Assembly (NCBI GenBank): GCA_009908915.1
Contig: JAAAOJ010000003.1
Coordinates: 1 to 64,000, forward strand
Length of the DNA: 64,000 bases
Source: Planctomycetota bacterium
GTDB taxonomy: Bacteria > Planctomycetota > Phycisphaerae > SM23-33
Direction: 5' to 3'
The notes under the pieces are model-generated. The model made no database searches, was not told the DNA's origin, and saw only the letters and a list, made by a program, of their open reading frames with translations. Of the stretch, positions 43,057 to 51,052 are shown one piece after another. The translations under genes and the position numbers were made by a program. Within the stretch, counting starts at the first letter, position 1. Each line of letters opens with the position of its first letter.

Positions 43057-45066
43057 CTATTTTCCCTCTTGTCGCTGGTGCGGCTGGGCGCCCTGCATCC
43101 GCTCCTGTTGGCGTTGCAGCCACTCCTGGTAGCCGGGCGGCTCGGGGAAAGCCTGGGCGAAATCGACACCCTCGATCTGGCAGAGCTGCTGCAGCGGCCG
43201 GCGGGCGCCGTGATACGCCATCGCCTGGACGAGGGGCCGATCCTGCATCACCGCAAACAGACGGCTGCGCTGCTGGAGCGTAAGGCTCACCCCGAAGACC
43301 CGCGGCTGGGCCAGCAGCTTCGCCAGCACGTCCGCAACCACCCAGTCGTAGGACTCGGGCAGCTTCATCCGCTCGACGGCCTGCTCCTGGTACGCCTTGT
43401 ACAGCCGCCCGGCGAAGCTGTACCGCCCCTGCCAGACGTCCTCGTGCCCGTAGACGCCGCGCGCCAGCAAAGCCCGCTTCAGCGACAGTTGCATCAGTTG
43501 GATAACCAGGTCGTATCGCAAGTCCGGATCGCGGGCGAAGTCGTTGACGATAAAGCTCTGCACGCGCGCAAACTGCCAGTCGGCGCTGTCGCGATTGTAC
43601 TCGTTTTTGCAGAAGTCGAAGTGCCGCTGGGCCTCGGCTATGCGGGCATCGGCGACGAGCATTTTCATCGCGTCGATCAGGTAGTTCACGTGACCCGACC
43701 CGAGAATGTTGTCCGCGAAGTCGCGAACCGGCTTGCCCTCGGCCTTCTGAATCTCCTCGACCCGGGCAATAAACGCCAGGTGCTGCCGGTGTGTCGGCTC
43801 GATGTACCGCAGGTCGGAGGCTTCCCAGTAGTTGGGATACAGGGGGTCGTCGGGCCGCGCCTGCAGCGCCACCACACCGGTAGACGTCAGCGTTTTGAGC
43901 GAATTGAGCACGTTTCGCATGTTGTTCAGGCGGTGCATGTTCTCCACACCCATCAGGTCACAGACCTCCAGCCCGTAGGCCGCCCAGTACAGGCCGTGAC
44001 TCATCGCGTGCCGCCAATCCAGCGGCAGCGGATAGGCCTCGCCGTCGTGCTCGACCGTCCGCTCCATCAGCCGCAACATGAACGCGGGGTCCATTTTGTA
44101 GCGGTTCCAAAGGATCTGCGCCCGTACGAAGGCCAGCAGCTTCGCCCGCGGCTCGGCCGAGGCAGGCTCGTTGATCAGGTCGGACAGCTGCTGTTCCTGC
44201 TCGGTCGCCGGCTCGGGCGTCTCGATGCGGACGACGTCGGCCGACGGATCCAGGCTCCAGGCGTTCCAGGCCTCCAGCAGCGACTCGTCGACCTCCACGC
44301 CCCGCGTGGCCAGCCGATCGGCGTAGGCCGCCACGGCCGGGTCGCTGAGCAGTTGCTCCCGCGCGCCCGGCTGGATGAGGTCGCGGCCCTGCAGGGTCCG
44401 GTCACGGTTCAGCGGCGCCTCGGCGATCGGGCGGAAGGCGTCGATCGTCTGTTGGGTCGCCTCGGCGAGCGAGAGACGGCTGTCCTCGTTGTAAGGCGGC
44501 GCGCCGAGGAGTGTCTGCATCTCCCACGCCCAGCGGGCTTTGTACGACCAGTGCATGTCGTCCAGTCGCCCGGCGATCTTCGAGACGAAAATCCACGACA
44601 GTTCCTTGTAGAGGACCAGGCTGCGGGGATTCAGCGGTATGCCGCGATCCCGCAACAGCTTCACGCCGTTGTACACCCACTGCCAACGCTCCTCGCGCGT
44701 GAAGGTGGTCACCGAGATGTTCCAGGCCATGTTCCACGCCTGGAACGCCCAGACACCGGGGTAGTACGGCTGGAGCTGGCAGATGGCCTCGGCGAGCTGG
44801 TAGGCGTCGAAGTGCCTCCCGGCCTGGTGGGCCGCCTGGCTGCGGATCCACAGGTAGTTGACCGCCAGGACGCGCAGCCCGCCCGGCAGCGTGGTGATGA
44901 CCGACAGCTCGGGGTTCTGGCGGAGAACGTCCACGTCCTCCTCGCCGAGCAGGTTGGCCTCCTGTCCCCGGCCGGCCAGCGGACGGTGCAGCAGCCCGGC
45001 CACCGCGAGCAGGACAATCGCGCCGGCAAGGCAGCCAGCCTGGATGTATCGCGTTCGATGCTTCAT
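43057..45066 (-). CDS. Membrane-anchored helical protein of unknown function
   Basis: 669 residues with one N-terminal membrane helix (AGCLAGAIVLLAVAGLLHRP) and a long exported part that is strongly helical, with some TPR-like pairs (AGRHFDAYQLAEAICQLQP, PGVWAFQAWNMAWNISVTT). No catalytic motif was found. It is the last gene of the ABC-2/SPFH run, after the permease, and a C-terminal Gln/Arg-rich tail closes it. I do not recognise the family. Confidence 0.7.
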   Translation of the reverse strand: MKHRTRYIQAGCLAGAIVLLAVAGLLHRPLAGRGQEANLLGEEDVDVLRQNPELSVITTLPGGLRVLAVNYLWIRSQAAHQAGRHFDAYQLAEAICQLQPYYPGVWAFQAWNMAWNISVTTFTREERWQWVYNGVKLLRDRGIPLNPRSLVLYKELSWIFVSKIAGRLDDMHWSYKARWAWEMQTLLGAPPYNEDSRLSLAEATQQTIDAFRPIAEAPLNRDRTLQGRDLIQPGAREQLLSDPAVAAYADRLATRGVEVDESLLEAWNAWSLDPSADVVRIETPEPATEQEQQLSDLINEPASAEPRAKLLAFVRAQILWNRYKMDPAFMLRLMERTVEHDGEAYPLPLDWRHAMSHGLYWAAYGLEVCDLMGVENMHRLNNMRNVLNSLKTLTSTGVVALQARPDDPLYPNYWEASDLRYIEPTHRQHLAFIARVEEIQKAEGKPVRDFADNILGSGHVNYLIDAMKMLVADARIAEAQRHFDFCKNEYNRDSADWQFARVQSFIVNDFARDPDLRYDLVIQLMQLSLKRALLARGVYGHEDVWQGRYSFAGRLYKAYQEQAVERMKLPESYDWVVADVLAKLLAQPRVFGVSLTLQQRSRLFAVMQDRPLVQAMAYHGARRPLQQLCQIEGVDFAQAFPEPPGYQEWLQRQQERMQGAQPHQRQEGK

Positions 45067-45109
45067 CGTTCTGTCGTCAGTTCCTTTGAGCGTCTTGCCT
45101 GCAAAGCGT

Positions 45110-45131
45110 GGTGCGTAACAAGTGACGCACC
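45110..45131. repeat. Palindromic repeat GGTGCGTAAC, copy 1
   Basis: A near-perfect 22-base palindrome with arms GGTGCGTAAC / GTGACGCACC, followed by CTACCGTTTTG. One of four copies at 45110, 47167, 49963 and 55251, all between genes. Confidence 0.8.
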
Positions 45132-45203
45132 CTACCGTTTTGCTTTACGATGCGCGGTGCAGCACCCGCTGCACCGGGTCACTGCAATGTGTATTATTGT
45201 GCA

Positions 45204-47096
45204 TTATGTTGTTTCCGCCCCCGCCAGTTCGCGGCGCTGGAAGATCAGGCATCCGCCGAGCAGGTACAGGACCGTCCGGACCGCCACGGTCATCGCACCC
45301 ACGTCGGCCACGTTCAGCCACCCGATCGCCAGGCCGTCAACCAAACGTTCCGACGGCGAGGTCTGGGAAAAGTCCGGCAGGACCACCTGCAGCACACCCA
45401 ACGTCAGCACGCCCACGCTCGACATCACGTCGCCGCCGGAGGCCAGCGCCTCGGACAGCCAGCCCATCATCCAGCCGTTGGCCAGCAGCACCATGCATGC
45501 AAAGGCCCCGACCGGGAACGACAGCCAACTGCCGAAAAACACGCCCAGCGCCGCCAGGAACGCCAACTGGAACAACACCAGCAGCATCGCCCGCAGGACA
45601 TTCGCCTCGAAGCCGCCCACGCGGTACAGCAGCGAGACGTCCTCGTACTTGATCCGGACCGGCCGAGGCGGCGGGCCGTCGCGCGACACGGGCACGTTAT
45701 GGTACTGCACGGCGATCTCCGCCTCGCCGTCGGCTGCGGCACCGAAGACCGGCAGCGTGACCGTCGTCATCGAGTTCAGCGGGCCCATGCCCCAGTCGCT
45801 GTAAATGCGTTCAAACCGCAGATCCGGTTCGCCCTCGGCCGGGGCGGCCCCGTCGGCCTCGACCGTGACGCCGCGGAAAAGCTCGATCACCCGCGCCATC
45901 GTGCCGGACCGGCTGCCGGCCGTCGGCACGACCTTGTAGCGGAACTGGACGGTCGGCTCGGCCGTAACGGTCACCGTATCGCCGGGCTCCAGCGAATGAA
46001 GCTCCGCGTGCGTCATCTCCGAGGCCGGGAAAGCCACGTCAAAGCCGTCGGTCTCGACGCGCATGACGCGCCCGCGATAGCCCTGGACCTTGACCGGGCC
46101 GCCGTAGACCAGCCGCCCCACCACCCGTCGCGGGGCCACGATGCGGAACCGCCCGCGATCCACCGCAGCCAGCTCGACCGATCCGGCAACGCTCACGGTT
46201 TCGCCGGAGACGTCTAGCCCGCCGAAGCGGTACGGCATGGTCCCCCCGGGGGCGATGAGTTCGCTAGCGGTCTGCGCCTCGTCCTGGACTTGCCGGACGA
46301 TCTGCTGCTCCGCCTGTTGGCGTGTGAGGTCACGGCTGGCCATGTAGGCCTCGACGGCCTGGTTGAAGTAGCCCTGCTGCCTCATCTGAGTGATGCGACG
46401 GGCGACGGCGGTTTCATAGTCGGGCAGGCGCGGCCTGAGTCGTCGTCGAGCGGTGAAGACCTCGGTTTCGACGATGCGGCGGTCGAGGTCGCTGGCGGCC
46501 TGGCCGTCGCGCAGGAACTGGACAAAGACGTAGATGCCGACCCACGAGGCCAGCAGCAGCATGCCGCTGAGGGCCATCACGCCCATCCAACGACCGACGA
46601 GGTATTCCCAGCGGCGGACGGGCTTGACGGAGACCAGAAAGATGGTTCGCTCGCGGATGTCCCAGGAGACCACCGCCACGGCCAGCAGGACGGTGACGAT
46701 CGACAGCAGCGCCCCGGAGATGCTCACGCCGTAGGAGAGGTAGGTTCGGATGCTGCCGGCAAGCGTGCCGTCGCCTTTCATGAACCGCGGCAGCAGCGTC
46801 AAGACGAGCACGAGCATGACGACGAAGGCCATCGCGATGCGCATGCGGGCCGACTGGGCCAGCGTCTGACGGGCCACCGCGCGGATGCCGTGGCGGCTGA
46901 GCAGCACGGCCAGGCCCGCCGCGGCCAGCGCGACGGCGGCGATCTGGGCGGCGGCGAACTCGCGGATCAGCCAGACGACCGGGACAGCCCCGGCGACGAG
47001 GATGGCAACGACGGCAATGACAATCGGCCCGGACATGCGCCCCTGCAGGACGCCGCCCAGGCTTCCGGTCGCTCTTTTGTCGGTTGTCTCCGCCAT
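45204..47096 (-). CDS. ABC-2 type transporter permease
   Basis: 630 residues. Several membrane helices near the N terminus (IVIAVVAILVAGAVPVVWLI; IAAVALAAAGLAVLL; MAFVVMLVLVLTLLP; LLSIVTVLLAVAVVSW; ALSGMLLLASWVGIYVFVQF), a large soluble insert (about 170-480) between helices, and more helices at the C terminus. The segment WDIRERTIFLVSVKPVRRWEYLVGRW is typical of ABC-2 permeases. It lies next to the ATPase gene that should power it. The substrate is unknown. Confidence 0.82.
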   Translation of the reverse strand: MAETTDKRATGSLGGVLQGRMSGPIVIAVVAILVAGAVPVVWLIREFAAAQIAAVALAAAGLAVLLSRHGIRAVARQTLAQSARMRIAMAFVVMLVLVLTLLPRFMKGDGTLAGSIRTYLSYGVSISGALLSIVTVLLAVAVVSWDIRERTIFLVSVKPVRRWEYLVGRWMGVMALSGMLLLASWVGIYVFVQFLRDGQAASDLDRRIVETEVFTARRRLRPRLPDYETAVARRITQMRQQGYFNQAVEAYMASRDLTRQQAEQQIVRQVQDEAQTASELIAPGGTMPYRFGGLDVSGETVSVAGSVELAAVDRGRFRIVAPRRVVGRLVYGGPVKVQGYRGRVMRVETDGFDVAFPASEMTHAELHSLEPGDTVTVTAEPTVQFRYKVVPTAGSRSGTMARVIELFRGVTVEADGAAPAEGEPDLRFERIYSDWGMGPLNSMTTVTLPVFGAAADGEAEIAVQYHNVPVSRDGPPPRPVRIKYEDVSLLYRVGGFEANVLRAMLLVLFQLAFLAALGVFFGSWLSFPVGAFACMVLLANGWMMGWLSEALASGGDVMSSVGVLTLGVLQVVLPDFSQTSPSERLVDGLAIGWLNVADVGAMTVAVRTVLYLLGGCLIFQRRELAGAETT

Positions 47097-47166
47097 GGTG
47101 TCTCGTATCCGCGTATGTCGGGCGTCTCAGAACGACAAGGTTGCTCCAGTTCCAGTCGGTGCGTCT

Positions 47167-47188
47167 GGTGCGTAACAAGTTACGCACC
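47167..47188. repeat. Palindromic repeat GGTGCGTAAC, copy 2
   Basis: A perfect palindrome; with its flanks (TCTGGTGCG ... CGCACCAGA) it spans 28 bases (47164-47191). It lies between the permease and the ATPase gene. A second palindrome, GAGCAACGAGTTGCTC, is at 47239-47254 and is shared with 55326-55341. Confidence 0.85.
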
Positions 47189-47258
47189 AGACTAGTTCTC
47201 ACGCAAAACAGGCCCCGCGCGTCGTCGAACACGCCCCGCGAGCAACGAGTTGCTCGCC

Positions 47259-48455
47259 CTACGGTTCGTCGCCGAGCAGGTCGTCGATAATGCCGCGGTC
47301 GGCCTGCGTCTGATCGGGCTTCTTCGGTTGCGCTCTCTCGTCGGCGGGCGCGGCGGCTTCGGCGGATGTCTGCGGCTCGACGTCGCGGGCCTGCTGCAGG
47401 CCGGTCAGAATGCTCTCGTCGACGTCGCGTGTCTCCTCGACCGGCGCTTCAGCCTGCTCGGCCTCGATAGGCTCGGGCGTTTCGTTCTCGCCGCCAACGA
47501 GCGATTCGATGATGTCGCGTCCTTCCTCGCCGGCCCCGGTGAGGAACTCGGCCACCTGCCCGCCGGCGATGGCACCGCCGTGGGAGACGCGCTGCTGGCG
47601 GGCCTCCTCAACGATGTTCAGAAAGAGGTTCTCCAGCCGGTCGCGCGGATAGGAGACGTCGCGGACCCCGCGGCCCCTGGCGGTCAGCACGCGGCGGACC
47701 TCCTCGAGCGTTGCTTCGTCGAGTTCGTCGGTGACCAGTTGCGTCTGTTCGCGCCTGGCCAGCAGTTCATCCAGTGTGCCGGTCGCACGTTCGCGGCCGC
47801 CGTAGAGAATTGTCACACGGTCGCAGACGTCTTCGACGTCGGCCAGCAGGTGGCTGGACAGCAGCACGGTCTTGCCGCGCGTCGCCAGCGTGCGGATGAC
47901 GTCCTTGAACTGTTTGGTGCCCAACGGGTCCAGGCCGCTGGTGGGCTCGTCGAGGATCAGCAGGTCCGGGTCGTTGATCAGTGCCTGGGCCAGGCCGATG
48001 CGTCGCTGCATGCCCTTGGAGTATTCGCCCACGCGGCGATGCGCGACCGCCGAGAGGCCGACCATCTCCAGCAGCGTCTCAATGCGCTGGCGACGCTGGC
48101 GACGCGGCACGTGGAACAACTGGCCGTAGAAGTTCAGCGTCTCGCGGGCGTCGAGGAACGGATACAGGTCCGACTCCTCCGGCAGGAAGCCGATGCGACT
48201 CTTGACGCGAACGTTCGTCGGGTCGTGGTCGAAGATGTGGATGCGGCCCCGCGTGGGAAACAGCAACCCCAGCAGCATCTTGATGGTCGTGCTCTTGCCC
48301 GATCCGTTGGGCCCCAACATGCCGAAGACCTCGCGCGGCCTGATCTCGAGGTTCAGATCCGTCACGGCGGCGACCTTCTCCCGCAACCAGAAGTCGCGAA
48401 AGACCTTCGTCAGGCCCACCGTGCGAATCACGCTCTGTTGTGTGGTCTCAACCAT
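47259..48455 (-). CDS. ABC-2 transporter ATP-binding protein
   Basis: 398 residues from MVETTQQSV, with GGAG 10 bases upstream (a TTG three codons earlier is unlikely). Walker A GPNGSGKSTT, signature YSKGMQRRIGLAQAL, Walker B LLILDEPTSGLDP and the H-loop SSHLLADVE are intact. A C-terminal acidic, Ala/Glu-rich extension of about 100 residues goes beyond the normal domain. It should energise the permease at 45204-47096, and possibly the one at 53778-55211. Confidence 0.93.
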   Translation of the reverse strand: MVETTQQSVIRTVGLTKVFRDFWLREKVAAVTDLNLEIRPREVFGMLGPNGSGKSTTIKMLLGLLFPTRGRIHIFDHDPTNVRVKSRIGFLPEESDLYPFLDARETLNFYGQLFHVPRRQRRQRIETLLEMVGLSAVAHRRVGEYSKGMQRRIGLAQALINDPDLLILDEPTSGLDPLGTKQFKDVIRTLATRGKTVLLSSHLLADVEDVCDRVTILYGGRERATGTLDELLARREQTQLVTDELDEATLEEVRRVLTARGRGVRDVSYPRDRLENLFLNIVEEARQQRVSHGGAIAGGQVAEFLTGAGEEGRDIIESLVGGENETPEPIEAEQAEAPVEETRDVDESILTGLQQARDVEPQTSAEAAAPADERAQPKKPDQTQADRGIIDDLLGDEP

Positions 48456-48548
48456 CGGATACAAGCTCCAAGAAGATGCAAGCTCCAGGTTCCAAGCTCC
48501 GCGAACTCGCTTGTCTTCGTTGGAACTTGGCCGTTGGTTACTTGGATC

Positions 48549-49919
48549 TTATTTCTTTCGTTTCTGTTCCCACTGGTAGTCCAGCAGTTCCTGCAGGACG
48601 TCCGGATCGGGGTTGATGCGGATGACCGTCTGGCCCTTCTGGCCGGGCGAGAGGTAGTACTTCATGTTGGTCGGCTGCTGGACGATGTCGTCGTAGACTT
48701 CCGACCAGAGCTTCTGGAGGAAAACGTCCGGCGCCTGGCGGTACTGGGCGAGGAGTCGCTGGAACTGCTCGGCCCGTCGTTCGGCGCTCTGGATGACGGC
48801 GGTGCGTTCGGCATCGGCAGTGCGGATGACCTGGCTGACCTCGCCGCCGGTATCGACGCGGGTCAGGACATTGTCGATCCTGGCGCGAAGCCGCTTGGCC
48901 TTGCTCTGCAGGGCCGCAAGATGTTCCGGGTTCGGCGGACCGGCCTGGCGACGCAGGGCCTCGATGCGGCCCCGTACGCCCGTGAGCTGGCCAATGAGGT
49001 TGTACGATCGGTCCTTGTCGTCCGCGCCGGCACCCGTCCATCGCTGCTGCTGCGGACGGTCGAGATTCCACGGCCGGCCGACGAGCTGTATGAAATGCTC
49101 CTCGCCGATAACTTCGGCGAGTTGGCGGGCTTCACTGACAGCCTGGTCGATGCGGCTGCGTTTTTCGGACTGGGCCGCCTGTGCGCGTTCGTAGGCATCG
49201 TAGGCAGCGAGCGGCCAGGTGACCGCGTCGGCCTGCGGCAGCAGGATGTTGTCGATGCGGACGGCGTCGTTGCCGACGAGCGTGTCGACCGCACCCTGCA
49301 CGTCGCCGCGGATCTGTTCGAGGAAGGCCTCCGGCTGGCCGCGGATGTCCTCGGCGGTCCGCGTGGCGGCGGCCTGCACGGCGGCGTCGGCGATGTACTG
49401 GTGCATCAGCTTCTCGAGATTGTCGACACGGCTGGCTACGTCAAAGGCATTCTGGACGCTGTAGGTACACTGCATCCTGATATGCACGAAGTACCGGTCA
49501 CCGGTCAGCAGTGCCCCGTCGCGGCCGGGATCGAGGCCCTCGTTGCGTCGACTGCGCTCGGCGAGCGGCCTGCCCGCTTCCTCCGGCGTCTCGTGCATCC
49601 AGAAGTTGTCCACCGTCAATGTCTTCTGACGGACGTCGACCACCTGGATGTCACCGACGGGGAACGGCCAGTTGTACACCAGCCCCTCGCCAACCACATC
49701 GGTCTTCCTGCCGAAGACCTTGACGATGCCGACCTCGTTGGATTTGATGGTCTTCACGCCCGTCAGCAGGAAGAGAATGACGAACAGCACCATCAGGATC
49801 CGCAGCAGTGCGAAGCTGACGCGCAGCGAATCGGACAGGCTGCGCATCGCCGGATCGGTCTCGCCCGCCGGAGCCGGCGCGTCCGGTATCATCGCGTTGT
49901 CATTATGTTCCTCTGTCAT
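48549..49919 (-). CDS. SPFH-domain protein, HflK-like
   Basis: 456 residues: one membrane helix (LRILMVLFVILFLLTGVKTI), then an SPFH domain (ESNEVGIVKVFGRKTDVVGEG-type start, actually IKSNEVGIVKVFG), and a long coiled coil (about 240-400). HflK pairs with HflC to form a large cage around FtsH in other bacteria. AAAGG lies before the ATG. The next upstream gene (50052-50975) is HflC-like. Confidence 0.85.
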   Translation of the reverse strand: MTEEHNDNAMIPDAPAPAGETDPAMRSLSDSLRVSFALLRILMVLFVILFLLTGVKTIKSNEVGIVKVFGRKTDVVGEGLVYNWPFPVGDIQVVDVRQKTLTVDNFWMHETPEEAGRPLAERSRRNEGLDPGRDGALLTGDRYFVHIRMQCTYSVQNAFDVASRVDNLEKLMHQYIADAAVQAAATRTAEDIRGQPEAFLEQIRGDVQGAVDTLVGNDAVRIDNILLPQADAVTWPLAAYDAYERAQAAQSEKRSRIDQAVSEARQLAEVIGEEHFIQLVGRPWNLDRPQQQRWTGAGADDKDRSYNLIGQLTGVRGRIEALRRQAGPPNPEHLAALQSKAKRLRARIDNVLTRVDTGGEVSQVIRTADAERTAVIQSAERRAEQFQRLLAQYRQAPDVFLQKLWSEVYDDIVQQPTNMKYYLSPGQKGQTVIRINPDPDVLQELLDYQWEQKRKK

Positions 49920-49962
49920 GCTGGCCTTTCTCGTATCGCGGGCGTTTTGCCCGTTGTTGCAT

Positions 49963-49984
49963 GGTGCGTAACACGTTACGCACC
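49963..49984. repeat. Palindromic repeat GGTGCGTAAC, copy 3
   Basis: A palindrome with arms GGTGCGTAAC / GTTACGCACC, followed by CTACCAGTCTT and preceded by GGGCGTTTTGCCCG, the same context as the copy at 55251. It lies between the HflK-like and HflC-like genes. Confidence 0.85.
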
Positions 49985-50051
49985 CTACCAGTCTTTACAT
50001 GTTCCAGGACACGGACGAAACGCCCGTTCCACTCAGGACCGAGAGGCCATG

Positions 50052-50975
50052 CTACCTGGGGCTGAAGGTCTCCAGCGTCGGTTCGCTGCGCAGCCACCTG
50101 AGAATGGGCATGGTCTCGGCGTCCAGGATGAAGACGGTCCGGTCCGAGAGGGCCGTCCGAAGCGTCTCCAGCGACCGCAGGAACATGCTGAATTCCGGTT
50201 GCTCTCGGAACTTCCTGTAGGACTCGGCGGCCCGGGCCTCGCCCTGCGTGCGGATGTCGCCGGCCTTGCGCTTGGCGAACTCCAGAATCTTCTGCTTGGC
50301 CGCGGTTGCCCGCCCGACAATCGCGTCGGCGACGGCCTTGCCGGCGGCTTCGTAGCGACTGATCTCCTGCTGGCGTTCGGCCTTCATGGCGTCGATCACC
50401 TTCTGGGAGATAATCTTCGGCAGGCCAAGCTCGCGAATGCCCACATCCACGACCTCAATGCCATACTGCTCCATCGCCTGGACCTTGACCGCATCGAGAA
50501 CCTTCTCCTCGATATCGTCCAGCTTCATCTCGTCCTTGTCGGTGTTGACGATCTCCTCCATGCGGTAGCTGCCCATGATGTTCTTGAGGGTCGTCGTCAG
50601 CATCGTCGACAGCGCGTCCTCGGTCTCCTCGACGGTCTCGGTCGTGCGGTTCAGCAGGGCCGCATCCTTGATCCGCCACGTGCAGAAGAGCTGGGCGGTG
50701 ATATTGGCGTCGCCGTCGATCTGGAGCTGGCTGTAGCTGTCGACCAGAACGTGATTGCGGCTGTCGTAACGGACGATACTGTCGACCGGCATGGGCCACT
50801 TCCAGTGCAGCCCGGCCGAGCCTGTCTCACGTCCGTCGATGACGCGCACCGTCGATTGGAACCGCTTGACGAGCACGATGTCCTGCGTCTCGTCGACCGT
50901 GAAGGTGATGGTACTGACCAGAAGGGCCAGAACAACCACAACCAGAATGATGATAATGCCAAGATGTCCCTTCAT
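50052..50975 (-). CDS. SPFH-domain protein, HflC-like
   Basis: 307 residues: an N-terminal membrane helix (LGIIIILVVVVLALLVSTI), an SPFH domain and a coiled-coil end (ERQQEISRYEAAGKAVADAI), the length expected of HflC. AGAGGAAG lies before the ATG. It is in the middle of three SPFH genes. FtsH itself is not in the window. Confidence 0.88.
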   Translation of the reverse strand: MKGHLGIIIILVVVVLALLVSTITFTVDETQDIVLVKRFQSTVRVIDGRETGSAGLHWKWPMPVDSIVRYDSRNHVLVDSYSQLQIDGDANITAQLFCTWRIKDAALLNRTTETVEETEDALSTMLTTTLKNIMGSYRMEEIVNTDKDEMKLDDIEEKVLDAVKVQAMEQYGIEVVDVGIRELGLPKIISQKVIDAMKAERQQEISRYEAAGKAVADAIVGRATAAKQKILEFAKRKAGDIRTQGEARAAESYRKFREQPEFSMFLRSLETLRTALSDRTVFILDAETMPILRWLRSEPTLETFSPR

Positions 50976-51052
50976 ATCTCGCTTCCTCTTAAGTTCAGTC
51001 CAGAGTTTCCTGTTCGTGATCCGCCGACTTTCGCCGGCAGCGTGGACGGGTG

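Noticed and set aside
43069..45804. 911-codon open frame on the plus strand
   Set aside because: Antisense to the 669-residue protein and part of the permease. The minus-strand frame has an export helix and normal composition; this one does not.
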